A DNA stretch of 64,000 nt, from contig NC_071333.1 in NCBI RefSeq assembly GCF_010183535.1, forward strand, positions 7,996,587-8,060,586. The letters are read 5' to 3'. The notes under the pieces were generated by a model. That model saw only the letters and a program-made list of their open reading frames with translations, did not search any database and had not been told where the DNA came from. The stretch's first letter is position 1. The number at the start of each line of letters is the position of its first letter. Source of the stretch: Caenorhabditis remanei (lineage: Eukaryota > Nematoda > Chromadorea > Rhabditida > Rhabditidae). Shown one piece after another: positions 1 through 12,380 of the stretch. Both the position numbers and the translations under genes were made by a program.

Positions 1-5
1 TTCAG

Positions 6-716
6 ATCGGTGCAATCAAATCCTATTTGTTCTCCAAAAGCAAAATTGACAAACAGGATCCAGCCCGTTACGATATTTCAAAACTCAAAGAATGGCTTGT
101 ATCCTATCACAATGTATACCGAGCGAAACATAATGCTCCAGCCCTTATCAATGATCTGGTTCTTGAAAGCCGTGGAAAACGATGGGCTGATGAACTGGCT
201 TATCATAAAGGATGTCTGGTTCACGAACAGCCAAGAACGTAAGTCCAATAGAGAGGCATGAGGCGCCACGGTGACAAGGTGTGAAAATGAAATGATCATT
301 TTTTGTCTTTTTAGATACGGTGAAAACCTGTTCTTCTTTGGTGCTCGTCATCTTCCATCGCCACAAACATTGGCAGCTGCTATCATTCAAAGTTTCTATC
401 TTGAAGGGATCGGATACAACTATTCAAGGTAATTAACTAACACGGAGAGAACTTTACAGTAATGATAATATGTATACAATTTAGCTGGAAACCAATGTCA
501 TTCTTCAAAACTGGTCACTTCACACAACTCATCTGGAAAGATTCTCGCAAGATTGGAGTAGGAGTCTCTATTGTGAAATCCAGCTCAATCCGATCTCAAT
601 GTGTCTCCTCGTCACCCAATATGTACTTCATTTTTGTTGTCGTCAAATATGATCCAGCTGGAAATTTTGAATCTCAGAAATCATATTTGAACAATGTGGA
701 ACGACCGGTTGCATGA
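6..716 (+). CDS. CAP/SCP-domain protein, 5' end outside window
   Basis: Exons 6-238, 315-428 and 485-716; bases 1-5 (ttcag) are the acceptor of the first visible exon, so the start codon lies upstream of the window. The product carries the CAP (SCP/TAPS) signatures: HNVYRAKHN, YGENL, GHFTQLIWK and a late KYDPAGN. It aligns exon for exon with the next gene, so this is a tandem duplicate pair. Within CAP proteins both resemble the intracellular Golgi-associated GAPR-1 (GLIPR2) type more than secreted venom-allergen proteins, because of the compact domain and few cysteines; that is inference. Unlike its neighbour it ends in ERPVA with no CaaX box. An AATAAA at 839-844 is a plausible poly(A) signal. 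Molecular function of CAP domains is generally unclear (lipid binding in some). Confidence 0.85.
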
Positions 717-1311
717 TTATTTTATGCAAATTGCTTCACTTGCCATATTGGAACGACGTGGCAAGTATGATATTTGATGTCATACAGCCGGAATTTGTAT
801 ATGTGTTTTTCAAGATCTCTCTTCATATTTCTTTTCTGAATAAAAGTCTTCTTGTATGTTTCTCTTATTCACTGCGATGTATGTTTGCACAGAGAAACTA
901 AAAAAGCCATAAAAACATTCATATCGACAGAAGAAAGCGAACAGTGAATACAGTTTTCTCTTTTCGAATGTGTTTCTCGAAATTTTGAACTTTTCGAAAA
1001 TGGGATAAAAAATCTTTCGGCTGAATTTTTTGAAACTTTTCGGAGAACGTCCATGAATCATAATCTAAAAAGTCGCACCCATACATTTTTAATATTTGTT
1101 CAGCTAAGAAACCTTCATATTTTTGTTGCTGATCAGAACTGCACTTTTCTTTTTTCATAAAATCTCATGACGAACAATTTCATATTTTAGTTTTTTTGTT
1201 ATTTCTCATACTTTTCATATTTGCTTGTTGAATTCTTACATGTTCCACATGCATCTTTGCTTTACCAACAATACACCGTCCCAACAGATTTCCTAGTTTC
1301 AGAATCTTAAA
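717..1311. other. Intergenic, between the two CAP genes
   Basis: Holds the 3' untranslated region of the first CAP gene, with AATAAA at 839-844, and the short upstream region of the second. AT-rich, with no coding signal I trust; the minus-strand open frames here have no splice or homology support. Confidence 0.6.
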
Positions 1312-2071
1312 ATGCCGGTTCGTATCGGTGGTGTTGATCCAGAGCTAACTAAGCTCACTACAGTAAGTCAGTCATGACGTATCTCTTCTCTAAGTTTTCA
1401 TTATTTTCAGTTTGATTCTGTCATGGATTACATGAATTCCAAGGGTCAAATAGACAGAATTGATCCAGCTCACTATGACACCGAAGATCTCAAGAAATGG
1501 TTGCTTCACTATCATAATAAGTATCGAACACATCATAATGCCGGAAACATGGCCACAAATGGTGAATTGAACAAAGCTGCTCAAAAATGGGCAAACGAAA
1601 TGGCTCATCGTAAACAATGTTTGGTTCACGAACAACCATCAAAGCGAGTTTTCAAAATCGAATGAGGCGCTTTAAAAACTCATATTTCAGATACGGTGAA
1701 AACCTGAGTTACTTTGCTGCAACCCACTTCCCATCTCCCAATACCTGTGCCGCTGCCATTATTCAAGGTTTTTACACCGAAGGAGTTAGGTATGATTACT
1801 CCAGGTATGTTGTTCACGCAGTATTGTAGTTCATGTTTTCAAATTGACCAGATTTGATGCATCAAGTTGGACGAAAACTGGACATTTTACTCAACTCCTC
1901 TGGAAAGCTTCAGTCAATCTCGGTGTTGGTGTAGCAATTGTGAAACGTGGATCTATGCATCACATCTACGTTTGTCTCAAGTATGACCCACCAGGAAACA
2001 TGCAGACATCTGATGCCTACTTGAACAACATTGAAGAGCCAAAAGGAAAGAGCTGTTGTATCATTTCATAA
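1312..2071 (+). CDS. CAP-domain protein with C-terminal CaaX box (GAPR-1-like)
   Basis: Exons 1312-1362, 1411-1643, 1691-1804 and 1852-2071, giving 205 residues. The start is the first ATG; the N-terminus MPVRIGGVDPEL is hydrophilic, so I see no signal peptide and predict a cytosolic protein. CAP motifs are HNKYRTHHN, YGENLSYF, GHFTQLLWK and YDPPGN. The last residues, KSCCIIS, form a CaaX motif (C-I-I-S at 202-205) that would suit farnesylation, with a basic/cysteine context suited to membrane attachment. The known mammalian relative GAPR-1 reaches the Golgi by myristoylation instead. Intron 2 (1644-1690) begins with GC, not GT; only that junction keeps the frame. Neighbour of and paralogous to the partial gene at 6-716. 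CAP identity is secure; prenylation is inference. Confidence 0.9.
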
Positions 2072-2936
2072 TTTTTAAACATTATTCCGTTGTGTGTGTG
2101 ATTTTTCTTTTATGAAAATGAGTTGGGAAGTACCGATGAGAGTTTTTGTTTTTGAACCACCCTCATAAAAGAGAGGAACTCCAAGAATGTTATTACTGAC
2201 GACCAGTTCTGAAAACCATTGAGTATTCATGGCACGTTTTATGAGATGAGATGAGACTAATGAAATTGAGGAAGAAAAACATTGGAAACAGGAAGAAACA
2301 TGTGTTGATAGCGAGGACCCTTGCGCTGCCGCCACTCTGTCTATCCCCCAAACGCACGAAATCATCTCTTATCCCACCGGCAGCAATACAACTCGGTCGA
2401 GGCGTCACCGATGGCACTGCGTCTCCTACGAATGTCACTCAAAAGTCATCCTTCTTGCATGACAAAAAAAAACCCCGCCGAGAAGGGGGATAAGACAGGA
2501 CACCTCTTATCTTCGGGGCTCCCGGTTTTCATCCGCCCCACCACTGATATCTTAGTTTGTGTCAATTTGATCGCCTCGGTTGACTTGTCGGATGGGGTGC
2601 TCCGCGCCCAGCTATTTTTTTGTCGTTTTATCTTGATAGGTTTTTTTTCCATTCCTAGGTCCATTTGGTTCAGATATTCCCTTGTCTTTTTCCCCCGGTT
2701 TGCAAGTCACTTGACTTACTCATAGCTTCAAATTACAAGTCCTAGAAAAAATTTCAAGAGACAAGTGTCTGACAGTGTAGCCACTTAGTCTTCTATGCGT
2801 AAACTGAATTTTTTTGCACCTTCGTTAACTGAAAACGAAAAATCAGATGTACAACCTCTTAATTAACTATTTTATAATCTTATACGATAATTTTGTTGTA
2901 CATTACGTCTGCTAATGAGTTGAATCAGATTTACAG
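2072..2936. other. Intergenic
   Basis: Includes a short TG run at 2090-2101, and a moderately GC-rich stretch near 2310-2620 that is open in several frames on both strands without splice structure or recognisable protein. I do not call a gene. The final bases (ttacag directly before the ATG at 2937) look like a trans-splice acceptor for the next gene. Confidence 0.5.
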
Positions 2937-5540
2937 ATGAGCAGTTGGAAGCGACGCCCAGCAATTTCATTCCCAGCCCCCGGAGAAGAACCAGTAATAG
3001 GTAAGTACGATCTCATAGAACAATTTAGCACTAAAGTTCATTTCTCTTGAAAAATTAAGGATTCGATTACAAAATTGATGTTCCACTTCTCTCCCCTATT
3101 CATCAGCATGTTTTTCGACCATCCAGTCTCCAACAGGTACTATTAACGTAGATTTATGTTGCTACACACGGAAAGAAACCTTGCGAAACTTGATATCTTC
3201 TGTCTCCTCCCGTTTATTTTTCTATTGATAAAGGAAAGTGCACGAACTTCATAGTACACACTGTAGTTAGTTAGTTATATGGCAAACGTGATTCATTAAA
3301 ATTGTATGTTGAATAAGATGAGAAGGGATAAGAGGAAGTTTTGAAAGAAGATAAGAAGAGATGAGTCGGCATGATTGAACTCTGTTCTTGCCAACTCTTC
3401 TTTTTGTCAAGAAGATTGACGGGTGAGTATACAACCAGGTATACGAGACTAACTGTCGCGGTTTGAAAGATAGAAAAGAATGCGGGAAGTTGGCCCCCGG
3501 AAATAGCGAATCAGTTGGAAACTTGGGTAGATAACTGATGTCAGAAGGATGGAAAGTTCAATGCGCAAGTTTGTTAATTGTAATTGCATCAACCTATTTT
3601 TGCGAGGAAAACTTGGTTGTTGGCAAAAAGGGAGTGTAAAATAAGGAAATCACAGCTCGATGTAGAGAACATCAGATTTAGCTATCGTTGTTCGGAAATA
3701 CATGAACACTTTAATAGGAACACATACAAAAATATAAAGAGGCGATCTTTTTAGTTTTAATGAATGAACTCTTATCCCTAAGCTCCGCCAATCGATCAGT
3801 TTCTAACTTCATTTCTTCCACATTCACAAAAATCAAAACAAAAATTGTGATAATCATTGCACACACATGTTGATACATGCCCCAGTTATTCATTAATATC
3901 ATCTTGTCAACCAAAAACTCTGTTGGCCAGGAGTGTGTGGATGTTGTAAAGTCGGTGAGCGGGAAAAGAAAAAGCGTCTCTCGGGCTGACTCTTTTCCGC
4001 CATTTCGTGATTCTTTGCTCTAGTTTACCCGCTTCCTTCTATGCCGGAAGATTCTAATATTCACAGTAAAAAAATATATCATCGCTTTGGGTCGAGAAGA
4101 TCTATTCAGGGAAACGGGTCTTTACACCCTAATGTTACTTTAAACAAGGTGATCAATTCTTCAAATTTGTACCAAATGTATTTTATAAATTTCAGGTCGT
4201 AGACGAAACCCACTTCTCAAAAAATGAGGTACGAGCAATCTACAGAGCCTTCAAAGAGACATCACCAAATGCTGTCATCAACAAAAGTAATGACAAGTTG
4301 ATATGAGTAGTCAAAACATTTTGTCTTTCAGATATCATGAGAGAAAAGTTTGCGGAGCTTTTTCCTCACGGCGATATTGAACACTACTCAGACCTTCTCT
4401 TTGAAACTTTTGATAACGATGGAAATGGAACAATCAATTTCCAAGTAGGCTTATATATTTTCAAATAATTCAAATATTTTGTGTTTCAGGAGTTTGTAAA
4501 AGCTCTCTCCATTCTTTGTAGAGGTACTATGGATGAAAAATTGGACTGGCTATACAAATTGTATGATCCGAAAGAAAAAGGGGAGATCACTTGGGATCGC
4601 TTGTTTTATGTGATCACCTCCATGGATGACTTAATGGGTTAGTTGTGTAATAAATGCTCCGCTTCACATCTAAATTTCTTTCAGGACGACATGCCAGACC
4701 ACATCATTCAAGAGAGCAGAAATGTGAACGTGCGAACCAAGTTTTTGCGGTGAGTAACTAGTACAAAGGTGTTTAGTGTGTGCTTAGCGCTATATTACTC
4801 TGATGACAAGAGGTTCTAAGGTCAATGTTAATTAGAAATTAGAAGGTTATTGAAGAGAATAGACATAGTGTTGTGCCACAGTAAAAGAAGAAGTCAAAAT
4901 TGACTAGATTGCTTTGGTAAGAAAATTTGCATTGTTTACAAAGTGAAGCCTACATTAATTCTGAGAAATTTTTTAAGTAACTTTATAAATAATACAACAT
5001 TTATGTCAGTTCTGCAAACAACAAACACCTATAAATTTTGAAAATATTTTGACTACTTCTTCGTTTTCATTCAGAAAGGCAACTTCAGTAATATTTATCC
5101 CATTGTGATTTTTGTTAAATTTGAATGGCATATATTCTCAATTTTTTTTTAGACTTTTTGAGGTTTTTAACTCAAAGATTTTCTATCAGACCTTTACTAT
5201 GATGTTCCAGCTGGTTTGTGAGTACTAAATGTGGCACATTGTCAATTTTAATAAAAGTATATACATTTCATACCAGGTTGAGAAAATATTAGTATTCAGA
5301 AAAACCCATATTCAAAAACAAATCTTTTTGTCAGTACATTTCTGATAATATTCTTTCCAGGGCTTACATTTTTTTCGGAACCCCGAACTCTCTACACCTA
5401 TCATCAATTACCTTAGCTTCCAGAAATTCGATATCGGAAAAAAAGGTCGGATAACAAAGCAAGACTTCTTCCGAGTGTGCAAAACGGATAGAACAATCCT
5501 TAACTCAATCACTGCCCTCTATACTTTACTTCCTGGTTAA
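2937..5540 (+). CDS. Neuronal calcium sensor / KChIP-like EF-hand protein
   Basis: Exons 2937-3000, 3060-3147, 4067-4148, 4196-4286, 4332-4444, 4490-4637, 4685-4749 and 5424-5540 give 255 residues. The core reads FSKNEVRAIYRAFKE, FPHGDIEHY, FETFDNDGNGTINFQEF, ALSILCRGT and DEKLDWLYKLYDP, the layout of NCS/KChIP proteins, which bind calcium and modulate channels or receptors. Only one loop (DNDGNGTINFQE) keeps all canonical acidic ligands; the next (DPKEKGEITWDR) and the last (DIGKKGRITKQD) are degenerate. The N-terminus is MSSW, so no N-myristoylation site. The second exon must end at gtagat (3148) to stay in frame; the stronger-looking donor at 3137 would shift the frame, so alternative isoforms may exist. 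Subfamily member not assigned. Confidence 0.85.
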
Positions 5541-6449
5541 TACTGCTGAGCAGAATTTATATTTTCACTAATTTTTTGTATTATGGGTTTTGTATTTATT
5601 GTATCAAAATTGAAGAGATGAATGTTTTGAACATGTCGTACATGGTAACATGGGTGCATTATATATTTATTCAACAGTATTTTTGTATTGGAGTTCATCA
5701 TATTGGGAGCGGTAGAAACATCAGTGCAAATGTGAGATGCGGTTTTTTTCAGAGGGAGGGGGACAATAGAATAACTGGTTTGACAATTTTCAATACTTAC
5801 AAACTGCAAGAGAATTCGATTAGTACATGAAAACTGTACAACCATGAGAAAATAGAACAAATGGAGGGTGGAGGGGACAGAGGAACCTTATTTTTTGAAT
5901 GGTACGCGTACAACAACTACATGATAAAAAGCGAGATGCTACAAGTGGATGCAAAAAATACACAAGCACAGTTTTTGAGACACGGGGCTGAAGAATGGGA
6001 GAACACGGCGAAGGCCACTCCGTAGGATAGGTACAAATAAAAGTGTTAATAGATCTAGGGTGGAAGTGGAAGAGAGAGCAACATTCTGAGACAGGAGAGA
6101 TGAAGAATAGATATGAGCGGCATTTTTTGCATACAATGTATAGATCAAGTAAGAAAATGCGTCAATTAAATGGGGAGAGATGACAAACAAAATCAGAGGT
6201 AAAAAATGTTAGAATGAAGGAGGGAGAACAAGGTGAGAAAAAGGAATATGACAGACCGGCGTATCGGTATCCGTTATTTTTTCCAGTTTTCGGTAACTTG
6301 AAAGGAAACATGCAGATACACTACTACGAATGGTGGGATTTTCTACGTATTATACAACCGGAATGTTCTGTGATTTATAAATAGTACACTGTAAATGAGA
6401 AGAGAAGGATGGGTGGCAAAAATAGGTCGCTAGATAAATCATCTTAAAG
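5541..6449. other. Intergenic between convergent genes
   Basis: Tail-to-tail spacer holding the 3' untranslated regions of the EF-hand gene (+) and the MYRF gene (-). Small open frames on both strands, with no splice sites or recognisable motifs. I see no gene. Confidence 0.6.
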
Positions 6450-9400
6450 TTAAACAGTTTTAATAGCTGACGAATTGGTTTTATTGCACGCGCGATAAAA
6501 GATAAGGTTGTACTCCTCGTAGAATCCTCCAAATGTATTATCTTCGATTGAGCAGAGTTCGATTGAGGGCCCAACGCGGAAGCGATAGGCAGATTGCATC
6601 CATTGTCCGGCGGTCACTCGATAGTTACCATGGAATAGTTCGATGGATATTGGGTTTGGAGACTCTTTTCGAGTCTTCTTTGGTGTCTCGTCTGTAGTCT
6701 CCTTCTGAGCATCTGATTTGTTCTTGCTCTGGTCGTCGCACTTTCTGTTGTCGAATTCTTGAATGTGTCCACAGTTGTTGACAAACTTCGATGCTGGTAC
6801 ACTGCAAAGAATAAGTTTGTTGTAACTGATTCGGCAAACTTCTTTGTGTTATGAAACTTACTCAATGTTCACATCCAAGGAAACAGTTGGCAACCAGCGA
6901 GTAATTGGAATGAAGAGACTATACACTCTCCTTTTTGGAACACAACTCTTCTCAATGCAGTAACGCTCATCAATTTCCATTTTCAACTCTGGCAATGTAA
7001 TCCTGACATTATGTCCAAATCCTTTGATTTTGAAATCTGAACGAGTTTCAGCCTTGAAGCCAGATTCATTTTCCTCAACATTTTTTGCATCGTAATCAGC
7101 CTGAAGTGTATAATTTTATTATACTTGTCAGTATTCCATTGACCTCACCACCTCTAGTTCAGCATGATCTCGGTCATAGTCAGTGCAACAGTATTCTCGA
7201 CATTTGGAAACAGGGCAGAACGGGACTAACGGAGGGGCATCGGGTTGGCTGAGCGGTACGTAGTGATCTGTAAAAATATGTTGTTAGTTGAAATACTCTG
7301 TAAAAGTTACGTACCAAGAGGAATGACAACGTTTCCAGGTCCCTCTTTTGGTCCTGGAGTAGTGCTTTTTGGTGTGACGTGGTGGTATCCAAAGTTACGA
7401 TTGTGCCAATCCAAAATGTAGAGAGCAGACATTGCAATCAGACAGAAAGCCATAACTCCGACCAATCCAATGACAGTTGTATGAGTGACTCTCGACTTTG
7501 GAGGCTCCTTTTTGTTTTTCTCATCATTTTTATCCTTGTTGTTCTTCTTCCTGTTTGCACGACGATTCCTTTTGGTGTTGGTTTCAGTGAGGGCAGTTGC
7601 CGAAGAATCCAATGAAGTTCTGGATGCAGTCAATGATCTTCCCTCCGAGTTGAGGTTAGATGCAATCGAGCAGAGCATTTTCTTTTTCAGGGCATACTCA
7701 CTTAAACGCTTGCTGATCTCATCGACCTTATCGTCAATTTTTTGATCGAGATCTCCAGCAAGACGACAAAGTTCTTGAGTAGCCAGAACTGTTTCATAGA
7801 ATACACGAGACTCATTGACAGTCAAGTAATCTCCAATATCTCTGACGGCATCTGGAATAATTTCCGCCAACTCTTGAGCAATGACTCCTGTTCGTTTCCT
7901 TTGGTCTTCAGACAATCCCCATTTCTCAGCAACTTCCGGCTTGTAGAAATAATCAACGATACGCAGCTTCTGAAGGTTCTCCAAAGCCTCTTTTGCTTCC
8001 TTTCCGGTGATGTTGTCCTTGAGACGAATATCGGATGGACACATAACACGTCCACTTGAATATATATCTCCATCAACAGTCAGTTGGGCACGTGGCTCGG
8101 ACTTTCCAACAACAACTGGTCCAATAGTGCTCAAAACTCCTCCAGTCTTGTTCCAGCTGGCGTCGATTGTCTCTGGTGGCTCGAATGATCCTGGATTGGT
8201 TGCCTGCAAAAAGTAAATTATTCAAGTGTTGCTAGCAACCAAGCGCGTGGGGTCTCAGTCTCTTTTTTTGTCTCATTCATTTTTCGAAATTGTTTTGCTT
8301 CATGGACCTCGCTCATGTCACGTCTATTGACTGCCCGTCTGTTTTTGATAGTTCTTCTGATAACTTTTTCACGGCTGACGTTACCATAAATAACCCGAGC
8401 GAGTTGTTTCATTCTGCCCAAATTATATTTCGAGGCTATGTTTGTAAAGGTGACCGCTTACAATACGAATTCTTTCATGAACAGCAATGGGTTCTCGTGG
8501 AATCTAGAGGTATACTAATCTCGTAACTCTTGTTCTAATATCAACCAGTTCCAGGTGAACAATCCCACAGAGCAGTTGTTGACGTATGGCTACCCCGATT
8601 CCCTCCATCTATGAAGTTTCCTGATGGAAGCGAAATTATTTACTGTGTACGTGCTTCTGTTGCCCCATGGTTTGACAACAACTATGTCGAGAAGAAGTTT
8701 GAAGTCCGAAGGTCGCTCATTCTAAAAATGCCACACGAAGCAAGCTATGCAATTGAGCACATGGTTAATAAATGTGTGGAGCACGGAAGTATCCTTCACA
8801 AGTAAGCACATCTTCTCAAATTACGAATACACTAATGATCACTTCTTCTTTTCTTAGAAAATGCGATCCTATAAATGGTCATATTTCTTTGGAAAAGACT
8901 GCGTTTTGTCACGGAGAAGATATACATGTCAGATGGGAACTGAAAACTGAAAAGTCAGTTATAGAACATTTCACCTGCAAGCTAGCACAACTTATCGAAG
9001 TTCGGTAAGAAGCCGTGTCTGTGACGAATGCGTCAAAGTTCTGTTTCTATTGTTTGCAGGGAAAGCGACCCTAGCAACTATTTGGCAACGAGACGTTTCT
9101 TCAGCTTTTTGAAGGAACAAAAGTCGACCACAAATTCTTCTATCTCCTTGGTGGTCCCTTCAGAATGTCTTATTTCTATTCCAATGTCCTTATGGAATGT
9201 TTTAGTAGTAAAACATCACATTGTTTTGGAAATCAAAATGCAGAAAAGAAAACAGCCAGTTGTATTTAAATATCCCATAATTATTTGCAATGAGGAAGTA
9301 GCGGCAAGTTTCTCATTTGACAATTTTTCTGTTTACTTTGGAGTGATTTCAGAAACACAAACGTCCGAGAGAGCCAGTTCCCGTTTTCAAAAGAGTCCAA

Positions 9401-12380
9401 GATGTTGATGACGATTCAGATGACGATGACGACTATGATTCAGAAGATGAGGAAGAAGATCCCCCACGAAGGGATTATTCTGTTGACATAGAGAAGCTCT
9501 CCGTCACAAGTATGTTTAGTTGTGTTTCATCTCTTGCCCTTCAATCTTTGAAACTCTTCAGACGTCACGGAGTCAGAACAAAGGCCACTGGAACGAGCAG
9601 ATGTGGGTGTCACTTTCATCATGAATAGTGCTCAACCCCAAGAGTTGAGATCGCTTCGTTTACTACTAACAGGAGAAGTGAGAGTGGGTGGCCTTTGGTA
9701 TGAGTTTCTGAGATTCAAGGCAATTGCAAACCTCTCTCATAAAACTTTACTATCACCCGGAGAACACAACTTCCGATTTCAACTACCATTTGCGGATTCA
9801 CAATATGATACTTCAATTCTCCCTCCGACACTTGGAGACGAGATTCGGTATATGATACATGCAAGTACTGAAAGTCTCAGGAAGAATGTTTTCCAACAAC
9901 GGTGTGAACTTCTTGTTGACCGATTTATCGACACGTGGGCTAAGGAGGCATACAAACCACCTTACACAGAAGAATATGGAGCTACCAACATTCATCTTTC
10001 TCAAAGGTGTTTCAAGCGTGGAAAGCATGTGATTGTAGCTTTACAAGGAAGTGAGCCGCGTTATGTCAAAGGATCATTGGTGCAGAAAAAAAGACTTCGA
10101 GTACCTAATGTAAAACTAGATGAGAGCTACTGTAGTCAGAGAACCGTCCGAGTTGTTGAAGAGGAGATTCGTCGGAAAAATCACATACACGTCATGCATA
10201 TCCCGTTCAACATCCCTCCGAGTATTGAAATCTGCTACTGGAACGTTCTTCAAATCGATTACCACTACGATGTTGAAATCACGTTGGAAGGCGGTCACAC
10301 TCATAACCATTCAATCCCAATTTGGATTGGTTGCACTGAAGATAATCTTCTCGTGCCTACTCAGCCGGATGAGCTGTTGCCTGAGAACTCCTTGGTGGTG
10401 GATGAGCCATATGAAGAGCTCCCCGAGTTTGAAGTGGTGCATTCTGAGGATACGCATGAACACCCATATTGGGTTGAAAGGATTAATACGGACACTTATT
10501 ATCAAAATTGAATGTTGCTTAAATCCCTACTTCTTCTATAAATCATATATCTATTTGTCATCGTTTTTTTTTGTTTTGTGCCAGGCACGGCAGAGTATTA
10601 CAATTGAATGAGCTAATCAAAAAACATGACATTCTCTTTTTGAATAATATTTTCAAAAAAACACAAAACCACTTACGCGAACAATAACACGCTCCGAAGC
10701 GAATGCCTGCATCAAAACGGTAGTTCCATCAGTAGCAGTGGCATAAAGACGAACAACGAGATTGAAGTACTTCTGATCCGGGTTTGGACGAAGATTCTTT
10801 CTTTGGTTGTTTTGGGTAGTCTCGGAAAAGTGAAGTCTTGGAACGGTGACAATGGTCATACGGCGCTCGACAATCTTGAAAAGCACTGGAGTGTGGAGAA
10901 TCGGTTTTCGTTCCGTGGTGGATTGCTTGATCAGAATTTCCGAGCTCAGAGACTGCAAATTTGTAATTAGTCACAAAATATTTTCTGTATTTAGAAATCT
11001 GAATTTCGTATACTTACCTCAGCCTTGACTCCGACAAAGGAAAGTTGGAAATTCTCGATTGGCATGCAAACTCCATTCAACTTGAAACATTGTGGGGGAG
11101 TTGGGTCAATCGCCTCAATCTTGACAGTAACTTGGAAATGATTCTTCTTTTGATTGACGAAGCAGTTGTCATTTGTGGAGTAGTTGAATCCTTTATCAGC
11201 GAGAACATGAACTTGAAGACGTCCGAGTTCCTCTCCAGTGACATCACACATTGGACACCACTGTTCCTCCAAGTACTTGAAAAATTTGATGCTTGGTTGA
11301 CCACCCTCATCGAGAAGTTCTCCAGGGAGCTTTCCGGAAAGAGCTGCGTTGAGAATGTAGCTGGGATCAATGTTCTGATCGAAGCGAGGACGTTTGCGAT
11401 TTGGAACATCATCTGATCCGTTGATACTCTCATCACTGGAAACGTTCAATGGGTTGTACAAGTTACTCTGAACAAATCCCTGTCCGTCGTTTTGTCCATC
11501 CGGTGATATTGACTGAAAATCACAAATTATAACATTTTCCAAAAATTCTCAAATAGATTCTTACCTGAATATAACTTGCTGGAGTTGGTTGGTTACTGTT
11601 GAGAAACGGTGGGAAAGACGGTGGATTTGGTGAAGTATTACTATTTCCCATTCTTTGATTGAACTGACGGTTCATAACTGGCGCTGGAAGCTCCTGATTC
11701 GAAATGACCCCTTGGTTCATACGTTGAGTTCCTAGTCCTCCGTAGCTTTGAAGTCCTTCTGGTGAGTACGGTGGATCCGAGTTAGTTGTGGAGGGGGACG
11801 ATGAAGATCCGTGACGAGTAAGATCAGTGATAGCCGGTGTCATTGGCATCCCAGCAAGCTAAAAATGACATGAATTAGATGTATTCTGAATCCTTTTGGT
11901 CCAGTTAACCATTCTTCGCTTCACTTACTTGATAATAGTACATGTATATAACTACAAAGATCAAAAAACTATTTTCTTCTGGCTACTGAATTTGATATTT
12001 TACAAAGTTTGTTTTCAAAAACAGACAAAAAACAAACCTTTAAAACTTTTTTAATTATGATTCAAATAACACACCTGTTGTTGATACATTTGCTGCTGAT
12101 GAATCTGTTGAATCATATGGGGCGGCATTAACATAGGTTGTTGTACCATTTGCTGGTGTTGCTGATGGTGGATTGGTTCCACCTTTTGTTCCAAGTTAGC
12201 TTGTTCAAAAGTCTCCATTGGGATGTTGAACCTAAAAAGAAGTGAATCAGACTGTGCCCACACTAGCCAAATGACTCACTCTTGGTCGTTTTGCAAGAAT
12301 TGGATGATGTTGAACTGTTCGACGTTGGCTAAGGGATCATTCATGCCCTCTTCTGTAACAGGAGATAAGCATGAATCCAT
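6450..12380 (-). CDS. myrf: MYRF family membrane-tethered transcription factor
   Basis: Exons, 5' to 3': 12380-12280, 12231-12075, 11858-11565, 11512-11018, 10952-10677, 8203-7315, 7267-7149, 7100-6862 and 6801-6450; 973 residues from the ATG at 12380. MYRF proteins trimerise in the ER membrane, cleave themselves, and release an N-terminal DNA-binding fragment to the nucleus. Seen here: a Q/M-rich region (about 55-86), a basic NRKRPRF patch near 225, an Ndt80-like DNA-binding domain (about 280-441; [28 protein letters not shown]), the chaperone/autoprotease domain with PSDIRLKDN (catalytic Ser498 and Lys503 by family analogy), a lysine/asparagine-rich stretch, one transmembrane helix (about 685-706), and a lumenal C-terminal domain ending in YRFRV-type sequence. 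The donor at 7152/7149 is a tandem in-frame choice. C. elegans has two paralogues, myrf-1 (pqn-47) and myrf-2; I cannot say which this is. The 2.47 kb intron 8204-10676 contains another gene. Confidence 0.95.
8302..10511 (+). CDS. Tandem arrestin-domain protein nested in a MYRF intron
   Basis: Exons 8302-8509, 8555-8801 (or from 8549, a tandem in-frame acceptor), 8858-9004, 9060-9297, 9353-9509 and 9562-10511 give about 648 residues. The first half (1-280) looks like one arrestin N/C fold ([34 protein letters not shown]). Then comes a strongly acidic linker near 290-320 (D/E run). The second half repeats the pattern ([18 protein letters not shown]; a [14 protein letters not shown] segment; [23 protein letters not shown]). 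Arrestin-domain proteins act as trafficking adaptors for membrane cargo. No PPxY motif (the usual NEDD4-ligase contact of alpha-arrestins) is evident in the C-terminal tail, though EEYGATN and [10 protein letters not shown] are tyrosine/acidic. The whole gene lies in MYRF intron 8204-10676 on the opposite strand, 98 bases from the flanking MYRF exon. Family call is moderately secure; cargo unknown. Confidence 0.75.
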
